20,878 bases of DNA from a virus, in the IMG/VR virus record IMGVR_UViG_3300041964_000177, positions 1-20,878 of that record. The stretch is one strand, 5' to 3'. Position 1 is the stretch's first letter. Each line of letters starts with the position of its first letter. The notes under the pieces are model-generated. The model had not been told where the DNA came from and made no database searches. It was given only the letters and a program-made list of their open reading frames with translations. The position numbers and the translations under genes are program-made. Below, piece after piece: positions 14,162-20,548 of this stretch.

Positions 14162-14472
14162 CGCCGCGTGCCACGATGCAAGCGCGGATTCGCATAACGT
14201 GCAGTCTGGAACGCGATTTTAAGTTCTCAGATAGCATTCCTGGCCGAGTTCCGCATGTGGAACAGACAAGGCTAGAACAGGCCCAGCAAACCCCGACGAA
14301 AGCGCCCCATGAGGCATGCCGCGAATACTTTAACTTGGGTCTGGGGCCTAACTCCTCCCCAAGCGCGGGACTCCTATTGAGGCGACGCTGAGCAAGCCGA
14401 GCCGCTAGGTTGACTCGACCGCTGCCACTCGCGTGAATGCAGGGGCTGGGGACATCCTAAGGAGCTGCCCAG
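14162..14472. other. Gene-poor stretch holding repeat B
   Basis: A 311-base gap between the 73- and 107-residue genes. It contains repeat B (14337-14385) and an open plus frame at 14176-14391 that is broken by one base in unit 1 and shows no protein-like features. Nothing else is supported. Confidence 0.5.
14337..14385. repeat. Interspersed repeat B
   Basis: GGGTCTGGGGCCTAACTCC, TCCCCAAGCGCGGGA, CTCCTATTGAGGCGAC. Same orientation as repeat A, about 830 bases downstream. The segment between the two carries the structured RNA and the 71/73-residue pair. Confidence 0.75.
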
Positions 14473-14796
14473 GTGAAGCTATGGATTTTCATCGGGGTGC
14501 TGATCGTCGCCGGAGTATTCTACGCAAGAAGCGACCTCAACAAACCACCACCTGTTGTTCGAACTGACATGCCCTTTCCGGAAGAGCAGCGCCGCGCGGC
14601 AACAGAAGCCATCCAAGCGGCGGGGTTTAATTGTCCAGAGGCTAAGCTCGCCTATGCGAGAGGGCAGGATCCCATCGGCAACGTTACTCGCATTCATTGC
14701 GGGCCCGAAGGAGGCGATAGTGTTTATGAAAAAGCGGTGTTTCGCCTGACCTTTCGGCCAAATGGAACCTACGTTGTGGGGCCTTGGGAAGACTAG
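14473..14796 (+). CDS. Membrane-anchored extracytoplasmic protein, 107 residues
   Basis: GTG start at 14473, 9 bases after AAGGAG. Residues 3-17 (LWIFIGVLIVAGVFY) form a signal anchor with no clear signal-peptidase site. The rest (RSDLNKPPPVVRTDMPF onward) would lie outside the cytoplasm. Two cysteines (54 and 76) in the GFNCPEAK and IHCGPEGG segments could form a disulfide, and the C-terminal FRLTFRPNGTYVVGPW looks like a beta hairpin. No family is recognised. It is the last plus-strand gene and converges on the virion operon. A host-surface change such as superinfection exclusion would suit a phage satellite, but is only a suggestion. Confidence 0.75.
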   Translation: MKLWIFIGVLIVAGVFYARSDLNKPPPVVRTDMPFPEEQRRAATEAIQAAGFNCPEAKLAYARGQDPIGNVTRIHCGPEGGDSVYEKAVFRLTFRPNGTYVVGPWED

Positions 14797-14852
14797 ACGG
14801 GGCTGCTGGTCATCAGGTCACCTCAGGAATTCAAAACGCTCAGCGAGAAGTT

Positions 14853-14898
14853 TGAGTGACCCGCCGGTGGAAACCCCTTCGAAGCCTGACTCAAAAAT
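14853..14898. terminator. Weak inverted repeat between convergent genes
   Basis: TTTGAGT pairs with ACTCAAA about 30 bases later, between the end of the plus-strand 107-residue gene and the end of the minus-strand virion operon. The right arm is followed by AA and not by a T tract, so its role as a terminator is doubtful. Confidence 0.25.
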
Positions 14899-14905
14899 CG
14901 CATTG

Positions 14906-15142
14906 CTAGGCGTGTCCAGCCGCACCGGCGCTCAGAACGTCGATTTCGGCGACGCGCTTGATGCAACGGGTGAGGAACCGCTCCGCATTCCGAAGCTGCT
15001 CATCTTCCGTCATTGCCGGATACTCGGCGCAGACCATGGCCGCATAGTTCTTCGTCATGGCCATGAGGACAGATGGCCGGTTCTCCGGGTGCAGCGGGCA
15101 GACCAGCATCGCCACGGCATCGAAGATTTCGTCGGGTGTCAT
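14906..15142 (-). CDS. Last gene of the virion operon, 78 residues
   Basis: MTPDEIFDAVAMLVCPLHPENRPSVLMAM is followed by helices NYAAMVCAEYPAMTEDEQLRNAERFLTRC and VAEIDVLSAG. It is all-helical, soluble and slightly acidic, with three cysteines and no motif I can name. A small helical protein after the portal might be a head-tail connector, a scaffold-size factor, or a factor that redirects a helper phage. None of these can be chosen from sequence. ATG at 15142 lies one base after the stop of the 59-residue frame. A longer opening upstream to 15250 (VRKGREHRRTL) overlaps that frame and is less likely. Confidence 0.6.
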   Translation of the reverse strand: MTPDEIFDAVAMLVCPLHPENRPSVLMAMTKNYAAMVCAEYPAMTEDEQLRNAERFLTRCIKRVAEIDVLSAGAAGHA

Positions 15143-15143
15143 T

Positions 15144-15323
15144 TCACAGCTTCGGTGAACGGGGCGCCAGCCGCGCAAAGCCAGCGCCCCGTTCTGTTTG
15201 TGAGCCCTTCGCGCATGGAGCGTGCGCCGGTGCTCGCGACCTTTCCGCACCTTGACCCCTATCGCTGGGTGCCGGGGAGGCGTGGTTCCCGTTGTCGGAC
15301 GGGGCCGCTAACCGCCCTCTCAT
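15144..15323 (-). CDS. 59-residue basic, disordered protein (tentative)
   Basis: Opens at ATG 15323, overlapping the portal stop as ATGA. It ends one base before the next start, so it fills the gap exactly. The product is rich in Ala, Arg, Pro and Ser (MRGRLAAPSDNGNHASPAPS, RLAPRSPKL) and predicted to be unstructured. I recognise no family, and the composition alone could come from non-coding GC-rich DNA. The tight spacing is the main support. Confidence 0.4.
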   Translation of the reverse strand: MRGRLAAPSDNGNHASPAPSDRGQGAERSRAPAHAPCAKGSQTERGAGFARLAPRSPKL

Positions 15324-16567
15324 GAGCTGGCACCCATGTTCGTGGCAGCCGCGTTCGGCCGCATGTATTGGTCACCGCCGGGGATCCGGTTGAGGCCCTC
15401 CCAGACCCGCGCATCGTTCGGTGACATGAAGCCCGCCTCGATGCCGGTTCGGTAAGCCGCGAAGCGTGCGGCCAGGTCGCCGCGGAGCAACCCGGTCAGG
15501 TCGTGTTCCAGCACATATTGGCGCCGGCCTTCATCGGTCAGGAGGGCGAGCTGTAGCTGTGCTTCGACGCGGCGGGCCCATGGTGCGAAGCAGTTCTGCA
15601 CAAGCGCTCGGCTCTCTTCGGTCAGGCTCCCATAGCTGGCATTTTTGCCCAGCCCGACGACAGAGAGCGGCACGCCGTAGATGCGGGCGATGTCCTCTAG
15701 TCCTAGGACCCGCGCTTCGTGGAACTGCGCTTCACGCCCCGGCGTCCCCAGCGCATTGGCCTTCAGGCCGGCCTCGAGGAGCAGCGGGGCGACACCGGAG
15801 CGCATCCGGCCGACACGCTCGGACAGCTGCGCCTTCAAACGCTGGAACGCCGTGTCGGCAAGTTCACCTTGGAAGGCCGCGTCGGTTTCAAAGCTCAAGT
15901 CTGGAACAAAGCCGCGGTCGACCTGACCTTGCGCCAATTCGGATTGCGCCATGGCCAGGCCTACGGCACCTCCAGCCCATGCCAGCGGGCCAATGCCGAT
16001 CTGCCCGTCTTTGGATGCGTAACGTAGATGCGCGATTTCGTCGGCCAGGTAGACCCGTGAGGCCCCGGAGCCATCACTGACCTGATAGCGCAGGCGACCG
16101 CTCTGGAGCCTCTCAGGAGCCACGGAGCGGGCCGGGAGGTAGTGCAGGGCGGCGACCTGCCCACGGGCGTCATGGGCGATGCAGGCATAGGCATTGCCCG
16201 ACGTGCATAGGTCTCGAAGTAGCAGGTCACGAAGCTCGAAGCCCGACATGCCGGGCGCGGCCACTTCATTGAGGATCCGCTGAATCGGATGTCTCTCAAC
16301 CAGTTCACGCCCGCCGTCAGGAAGGCGTTTGTAAATCGACAACGGCAAGGCGGCGAGGCCCTCGCTAATCAAGCTGACGCACCGTGCCGCGACGGCCAGG
16401 GTGTTGACCGCTGCCTCGGGCGTCGTGAAGCCGCCGCCGGTCCGATAGGTGACCAGATTTCTGGCCCAGTTGTCGCCGTCGGAATAGGCCGCGGTCGGCC
16501 AATTCATGACGCCCAAGGGCGTAACCTCGCGGCGCTCAATTCCGAATAGACGCGCCAAGCGGCCCAC
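15320..16567 (-). CDS. HK97-family portal protein
   Basis: A 415-residue protein, normal length for HK97 gp3-type portals, which form the twelve-fold ring at one capsid vertex through which DNA enters and leaves. Typical segments are TTPEAAVNTLAVAARCVSLIS with ALPLSIYKR (residues about 48-80), HPIQRILNEVAAPGMSGFELR, GNAYACIAHDARGQVAALHYLP, and the C-terminal pair YGSLTEESRALVQNCFAPW and GFMSPNDARVWEGLNRIPGGD. It starts two bases after the protease stop. Order in the operon is capsid, protease, portal, the reverse of the usual portal, protease, capsid. A functional portal implies that DNA is packaged, yet no large terminase gene is present. Confidence 0.95.
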   Translation of the reverse strand: MGRLARLFGIERREVTPLGVMNWPTAAYSDGDNWARNLVTYRTGGGFTTPEAAVNTLAVAARCVSLISEGLAALPLSIYKRLPDGGRELVERHPIQRILNEVAAPGMSGFELRDLLLRDLCTSGNAYACIAHDARGQVAALHYLPARSVAPERLQSGRLRYQVSDGSGASRVYLADEIAHLRYASKDGQIGIGPLAWAGGAVGLAMAQSELAQGQVDRGFVPDLSFETDAAFQGELADTAFQRLKAQLSERVGRMRSGVAPLLLEAGLKANALGTPGREAQFHEARVLGLEDIARIYGVPLSVVGLGKNASYGSLTEESRALVQNCFAPWARRVEAQLQLALLTDEGRRQYVLEHDLTGLLRGDLAARFAAYRTGIEAGFMSPNDARVWEGLNRIPGGDQYMRPNAAATNMGASS

Positions 16568-16569
16568 GT

Positions 16570-17109
16570 TCAGGCTCTCAGCGTGTCGAGAAACGCCAAC
16601 TCCAGCGCAAAACGCCCGGCGCGATGGCCTTCAAGGTGACGCCGCGCCACCGTAGCGTCGACATAAGCCGGCTGGGGCGTGATGGCGATGTCGTGGAGGT
16701 CGAGGTCTATCAGCTCGCGTAAGTTCTCGCCGTCGACCTTGCTCCAGCGCTCTTCCCTAACCCGAAAGGCGAAGCTTGCGCCGCTGACATCGCCCCTGCC
16801 GACCATTTCCAAAACGTCGCGACCGATTGCGGTTTTCGCTACGTCGAGCTGAAAATTTAAGCCCCTGCGGTCCTCTCTCAGTCGCAATGTGCCCGATTTC
16901 GTGCGGCCTAGGACGCCCTCAACGTTGTGGTTCCAGAGTGCCAAAACGTCGGGCTTGTCCAGTAAACAGCGGCGGAACGCCCCCGGCCGCACGGTTTCGT
17001 AAAAGCCGCCAAGGTCGGCGGACCGAACGTCAAAGACGGCCGCGTAGCCGTCCAGCATGTTACCGAACGTGTGAAGCTCCGGACTTGCACGGCGCTCGAT
17101 TTCGCTCAT
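16570..17109 (-). CDS. HK97-family prohead maturation protease
   Basis: A 179-residue protein. These proteases act inside the prohead, cutting the capsid delta domain and then themselves. The fold is shown by GYAAVFDVRSADLGGFYETVRPGAF (residues 21-45), the likely catalytic His61 in ALWNHN, the likely catalytic Ser112 in DVSGASFAF, and the conserved strand DLHDIAITPQPAYVDATV near 138-154. Length is normal for the family. ATG at 17109 overlaps the stop of the preceding gene as ATGA. It sits between the 108-residue gene and the portal gene, in the same transcript as its capsid substrate. Confidence 0.93.
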   Translation of the reverse strand: MSEIERRASPELHTFGNMLDGYAAVFDVRSADLGGFYETVRPGAFRRCLLDKPDVLALWNHNVEGVLGRTKSGTLRLREDRRGLNFQLDVAKTAIGRDVLEMVGRGDVSGASFAFRVREERWSKVDGENLRELIDLDLHDIAITPQPAYVDATVARRHLEGHRAGRFALELAFLDTLRA

Positions 17110-17432
17110 TGCGCACCGTCCCGGCGTGCGAGCTCGTCCTTGATGACCTGGTCCGCGGCCGGAGCCGACTTGGGCCGTTCGCCTGACAAGGCTTCTGCGA
17201 GCCGGATCCGGCGCAAGTAGTGCTGGCCGCTCCAATCCTCGGGTATTTCGACCAGCTTAACCGGCTCGGGCTCTGCACTGACCACCTCGGCCGTTTCCGG
17301 CTTCTGGTCCGTCCAGCCTGCCGCGCGATAAGCCTTGGCGAGACGCTCGGGCAGGTCGTGAACCCCCGGCCCAAACGAGTGGTTGCCGTCGGTGACTTGG
17401 CGGAGGAGCGTGACCTTCACCATTTGGCTCAC
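17106..17432 (-). CDS. Small capsid-operon protein, 108 residues
   Basis: Residues 1-40 (MSQMVKVTLLRQV, GNHSFGPGVHDLPERLAKAYRAAGW) match the general pattern of short phage proteins next to capsid genes: a strand, then XFXPGXXXDLPEXXAXXXXXAGW. The Pro/Glu/Val-rich middle is probably flexible, and the end is helical. The function of that type is mostly unknown; head decoration or completion is possible. The gene has ATGA overlaps on both sides (with capsid and protease), so it is firmly part of the virion transcript. Met4 is an alternative start. Confidence 0.75.
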   Translation of the reverse strand: MSQMVKVTLLRQVTDGNHSFGPGVHDLPERLAKAYRAAGWTDQKPETAEVVSAEPEPVKLVEIPEDWSGQHYLRRIRLAEALSGERPKSAPAADQVIKDELARRDGAQ

Positions 17433-18598
17433 GCCGTAATCGCGCCGAAGGTGCCGTAGATCAGCCCTGTCGGCATCCGGATTGCCAAGGCGATGCGTTC
17501 TTCACAACGCACCATGAGCAAGTTTCTGGCGAAGAAATCGGAGTGCTCAGAACTTATTTGGACCTCGCTCTGGAGCCTGTCGTAAAGAGTCACAGCACTC
17601 TGGAAATCGCCAACCAAGAATGACCCTGCAGCAATAGCCGGTGTTGCTACAACCGGGACACCCCACAGCCTCGGCTGGTCGACGTTTCCGAACGGGCCTT
17701 GGCTGATATATCTGCCATCAGCGTCCTTCATCTCAACCATGCGAGAAAAGTCTGCGAGGTTTAGGACGATAGCGGAGGCCGCCAGGCCAATGTCGGCAAG
17801 CTGCGCAATGGCGTGGTGGATGACATCAACGCGCTTGTCGCCGGCCTGATTTCTGGCCACGTCATATCCGCTCGCGACGCCAATCATGCCCTGAAGATTC
17901 GGGGCCGTGCCATTGCCGCTTAAGAGCTGGATCTCTTCGACCAGGCCAAGGCCGAGACGAAGCTGGCCGTCAATGAACGCACGGAGCTGGTCGAGGTCGT
18001 CAAGGGATTGGCGCGAGACCGGCAGGAGGTGGGCTATCACGCGGGCTGGAGCCGTATAGGTCGACAGCGTCATGTCAGACTCGGGCTTCAACGCGCCCTC
18101 AGCGACCGTCGCGGCATTGTTCACGAAAGCCGACTGCCTGATGTATTCGACTGTGCTTGAGGTCGTGCGGGCCTGCGGGAGAATGTCGCGAACGGTGAGA
18201 CGTCGTTGCGGCAGAGCAATAATGCCGGGGCGCCTGTCCGCGGCAACCACGCTTCCCAAGCTGGTCAAGGCGCGCAACTCGAAGCGTGTAGAACCGCGTG
18301 CACCACCCTCGACGAAGCTCCGGATTTCCGGTGCCGCGATGGCTTGCTCGCCCCAAGTCTTCGGCTGCTCGTTGCCGTTCGCCAGTATCGGCACGGCGGT
18401 GGCACGGCGCTCCAAATCGGCAACCGTCTCGGCCTGACCAATCGTGTTTTCGAGGCTCAGGGCCTCGGCCTTGAACGAGTCGAAATGGCCCTGCTCGGTC
18501 TCGTTCAGGCTGCGGTTTTCCGTGCCGGCGCGGTCAAGCAAAGCCCTCATTTTGGCGACGAGTACGCCGCGTTTTTCTCTGAGGTCGGCGAGTTTCAT
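17429..18598 (-). CDS. HK97-fold major capsid protein
   Basis: A 389-residue protein. Residues 1 to about 70 are a charged coiled-coil delta domain (LADLREKRGVLVAKMRALLDRAG, LNETEQGHFDSFKAEALSLENTI) that serves as built-in scaffold and would be removed by the protease encoded downstream; cleavage probably falls near residues 95-110. The fold is marked by VRDILPQARTTSSTVEYIRQ, AATVAEGALKPESDMTL, the spine helix region around LDDLDQLRAFIDGQLRLGLGLVEE with LLSGNGTAPNLQG, and the C-terminal LWGVPVVATPAI, FARNLLMVRCEERIALAI. It is preceded by AGAAGGA and a 56-base gap from the HTH gene. It is the first structural gene of the operon. Confidence 0.96.
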   Translation of the reverse strand: MKLADLREKRGVLVAKMRALLDRAGTENRSLNETEQGHFDSFKAEALSLENTIGQAETVADLERRATAVPILANGNEQPKTWGEQAIAAPEIRSFVEGGARGSTRFELRALTSLGSVVAADRRPGIIALPQRRLTVRDILPQARTTSSTVEYIRQSAFVNNAATVAEGALKPESDMTLSTYTAPARVIAHLLPVSRQSLDDLDQLRAFIDGQLRLGLGLVEEIQLLSGNGTAPNLQGMIGVASGYDVARNQAGDKRVDVIHHAIAQLADIGLAASAIVLNLADFSRMVEMKDADGRYISQGPFGNVDQPRLWGVPVVATPAIAAGSFLVGDFQSAVTLYDRLQSEVQISSEHSDFFARNLLMVRCEERIALAIRMPTGLIYGTFGAITA

Positions 18599-18654
18599 GG
18601 AAGTGTCCTTCTAAGGGTCTGGGGCGCTTCACAGCGGCCGTTGGGTGGTGCGCT

Positions 18655-19311
18655 TTATGCGAGCGCTGACTGTCGGGTTCGAGGCTTCAGTCGGCTGATA
18701 ATTCCCTGCGCTCTGATGGAAAGGGCTTCGCCCATGGCGAATGCCTGAAACGCGAGGTTCAAGAGGCTGTCGTCGTCGGACTCCGACGCATCCTGTTCTG
18801 CTTGGTCGGGCAAGCTCGCCTGCCCCGCTTCTGGCAGGTCTTTCAGCGACCGAAGAACCGCAGCAGCATCCACGGTGACCAGCAGCGGCGGCCGGTCCAG
18901 ACGACCGGGGCGCAGCATGGCCTCGAATTCAGCGCCGCTTTGTCCGGGAAGCCGGTTAGCGACAACCCCGCTCCAGTCGCCCGCACTGTCGCGCCAAGCG
19001 CAAATCAACGTCTCGCCTTCCGCGAATAGGCCAGAGGGCGCCCGTTGCCCGTGAACGCCGTTATAGGCGAAGCGCCCCGCGAGCGGCGCTGCGACCGCGA
19101 GCGGGACCGCGTCCGCCAGCATCGCGATAGCGGCGATGTGAACGGCACGGGAGCGCGTGATTAGCATGGCGACACCGGCCTTGGGAGCGCGCTGGTCGCC
19201 TCGTTCGCCTGCCGGGATAAGCCCGGTGTTCAGCCAACCACGAATGGTGCCGAGCCGCTTGTCGAAGCGGTCAGGGTCGATTGCTCGTGCGACGTCTGAA
19301 AGCCGATACAT
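18655..19311 (-). CDS. MerR-like HTH protein heading the virion operon; possible small-terminase analogue
   Basis: A 218-residue protein. Residues 1-35 (MYRLSDVARAIDP, TIRGWLNTGLIPAGE) form a MerR/gpNu1-like winged helix start. Residues 45-80 are hydrophobic Ala-rich helices. Residues 95-150 are strand-rich (GLFAEGETLICAWRDSAGDW, LLVTVDAAAVLRSL). An acidic linker follows (residues 170-181, AEQDASESDDDS), then a helical end LLNLAFQAFAMGEALSI. A DNA-binding head, acidic linker and C-terminal interaction segment, placed where a small terminase gene normally sits, would suit a packaging-recognition protein that docks onto a helper's large terminase. A transcription regulator of the operon is equally open. 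SD AGGTGG lies before ATG at 19311. Confidence 0.7.
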   Translation of the reverse strand: MYRLSDVARAIDPDRFDKRLGTIRGWLNTGLIPAGERGDQRAPKAGVAMLITRSRAVHIAAIAMLADAVPLAVAAPLAGRFAYNGVHGQRAPSGLFAEGETLICAWRDSAGDWSGVVANRLPGQSGAEFEAMLRPGRLDRPPLLVTVDAAAVLRSLKDLPEAGQASLPDQAEQDASESDDDSLLNLAFQAFAMGEALSIRAQGIISRLKPRTRQSALA

Positions 19312-19330
19312 CCCATTCCACCTGAGCCTG

Positions 19331-19367
19331 CAATGTTCATTGTAGGATATCGTGAACGGAATAGCAA
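19331..19367 (-). promoter_or_regulatory. Virion-operon promoter with overlapping operator
   Basis: On the minus strand: -35 TTGCTA (19367-19362), exactly 17 bases, -10 TACAAT (19344-19339), and a start point expected near 19332, about 20 bases before the first codon. The perfect inverted repeat CAATG-TT-CATTG (19331-19342) covers the -10 box and start point, so a bound protein would block transcription. Candidates are the operon's own MerR-like product or the excisionase-like HTH protein. Confidence 0.6.
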
Positions 19368-19470
19368 CCGCCGCAGCAGGTCAGAAAATTTAATCGGCTT
19401 CGCGCGCGATGTTGGGCCACAGCCGGCACGACATCTCCGGCGATTCCGATGACGAGGACGACGAGCCCCC

Positions 19471-20181
19471 TTAGGAATTAATCGTTTCTCGGAAAGCTGC
19501 GAGCCGGGCGTCTGCTCTCGCTATTTCCTCAGGAGTAGGGCCTTTGTGGTCCTGCAGTTGGTAGTTAGGGGCATTGAGAATTGAGGGCTTCTCAACCTCT
19601 TCTTCTTCCATGCCCGCCTGCTTCTTTAGATTGGTGTTTTGATAAGTATTTATATGCTTCCCGGACGGGCGGGAAACTGGTGTCGCGGACGTATGGGAAA
19701 CTCTCTCCCGGACGTGCGGGAAATTGAGCGGGTATCGAGCGGCCAATTCCTCCCAGTTTCCCGGACGGTCGCGGAACTGCCAATTTGCGGGCATGGCGAG
19801 GGTGATTATCAATGGTCCGGAAAAGACCTTCCGCGTGATGATGAAGCCCCTCTTGCGAATGGCAGGAACAGCCTCTTCGACCGCCCTGGTCGTCAGGCCA
19901 CCTGCGCCCGCATAGGCGGGGTATCCGGCAAACGCGGTCCCGAAATATGGCTTGTCCGGCTCCGTGTTGATGAACTCGGCGATGACTTGGGCCACCAGCT
20001 TTTCATTCGCCGTGGGCGCGATTTCTCGTCGGAAGTCCCGAGCCCATTGAAAGCGGTCGGCGTCGGGCGCTAGAGCCACCGCCGGTACTTGTTCGATCTT
20101 CCCCGGCACCCCGCGTGTGAATTTAACAAGCCCGGCAGGTTTCCCTTTCGGTCTTGAACCGCCCGGCGGCTTATCGCTCAC
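19471..20181 (-). CDS. Lambda O-like replication initiator
   Basis: A 236-residue protein, counted from the second of two tandem GTG codons because that one overlaps the preceding stop as GTGA. Residues 44-130 form a winged-helix region (FQWARDFRREIAPTANEKLVAQVIAEFI, LTTRAVEEAVPAIRKRGFIITRK, LIITLAMP). Residues 135-190 are a linker, encoded by the iterons and AT-rich tract. The acidic C-terminal end (MEEEEVEKPS, TPEEIARADARLAAFRE) could contact a helicase loader. In lambda, O protein binds iterons within its own gene through an N-terminal winged helix and recruits the helicase through its C-terminus. The same order is seen here. No helicase or loader gene is present, so host or helper proteins would be needed. 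The alternative is a plain DNA-binding regulator. Confidence 0.7.
   Translation of the reverse strand: MSDKPPGGSRPKGKPAGLVKFTRGVPGKIEQVPAVALAPDADRFQWARDFRREIAPTANEKLVAQVIAEFINTEPDKPYFGTAFAGYPAYAGAGGLTTRAVEEAVPAIRKRGFIITRKVFSGPLIITLAMPANWQFRDRPGNWEELAARYPLNFPHVRERVSHTSATPVSRPSGKHINTYQNTNLKKQAGMEEEEVEKPSILNAPNYQLQDHKGPTPEEIARADARLAAFRETINS
19625..19778. other. Candidate replication origin: four iterons plus AT-rich tract inside the initiator gene
   Basis: Four 19-base elements lie at 19660-19678 (CCCGGACGGGCGGGAAACT), 19684-19702, 19707-19725 and 19760-19778, the first three at 23-24 base spacing. The three best are interrupted palindromes of the form TCCCG-N6-CGGGA with GGAC fixed. Directly beside the first is an AT-rich tract (19625-19658, with GATAAGTATTTATATG) suited to strand opening. 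Number of iterons, their length, interrupted-palindrome form, placement in the middle of the initiator gene and the AT-rich block on the 3' side all match the plan of the lambda origin, though the bases do not. Confidence 0.7.
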
Positions 20182-20306
20182 CACGGGAGTGGTACCGTTG
20201 CCGGATCCGATCCGGGCGTGTAGTCTCCTAGTGCTTCCTGAAGATTACCCAGGCCGTCCCGATTAGCCCTCGGGGCGGCTTCTTCGTCTGGCGGCCTCAC
20301 TCTCAT
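20178..20306 (-). CDS. 42-residue peptide of the early operon
   Basis: MRVRPPDEEAAPRANRDGLG, then NLQEALGDYTPGSDPATVPLPW. The start overlaps the previous stop as ATGA and the stop overlaps the initiator start as GTGA, so it fills the 118-base gap exactly and links four genes into one coupled series. It is acidic and probably unfolded; the function is unknown. It may serve mainly to carry ribosomes to the initiator start, which has no SD of its own. Confidence 0.5.
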   Translation of the reverse strand: MRVRPPDEEAAPRANRDGLGNLQEALGDYTPGSDPATVPLPW

Positions 20307-20548
20307 GCACCACCCCCGTCCAGCGCCGCCACGCGCTCCAGGAAGGCGGGTTCCGCATCCGCCCGCAGGAATGCGAGCAGTTGGTGCCGAGCCGCTGCAG
20401 CCTCGAAATATGCGTCGGGGCTGCCCCGTGCGCAGATATCATCCCGCATGTAGGCGTCGGCCAGGTGCTCGCCCTGCTTGCGCGCCCATTCGACCATTGC
20501 TGGGGTGAAGCCGGCGGTCATGCGGCTGGGTTCTTGGTTCTTGCTCAT
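20303..20548 (-). CDS. 81-residue early-operon protein
   Basis: Helical protein: FTPAMVEWARKQGEHLADAYMRDDI, then SPDAYFEAAAARHQLLAFLRADAEPAFLERVAAL. I do not recognise a family. The repeated helix with small and aromatic residues suggests a compact helical bundle or dimer. ATG at 20548 overlaps the HTH stop as ATGA; Met10 is an alternative start. Lying between an excisionase-like gene and the initiator, it may act in control of replication or induction. Confidence 0.65.
   Translation of the reverse strand: MSKNQEPSRMTAGFTPAMVEWARKQGEHLADAYMRDDICARGSPDAYFEAAAARHQLLAFLRADAEPAFLERVAALDGGGA

Noticed and set aside
14176-14391. Plus-strand frame of 71 codons over repeat B
   Set aside because: Broken by one base in unit 1, overlaps the repeat, and has no recognisable features.
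15466-16080. Long plus-strand open frame of 204 codons
   Set aside because: It lies antisense within the portal gene, is Arg/Pro-rich, and is a typical GC-rich shadow frame.
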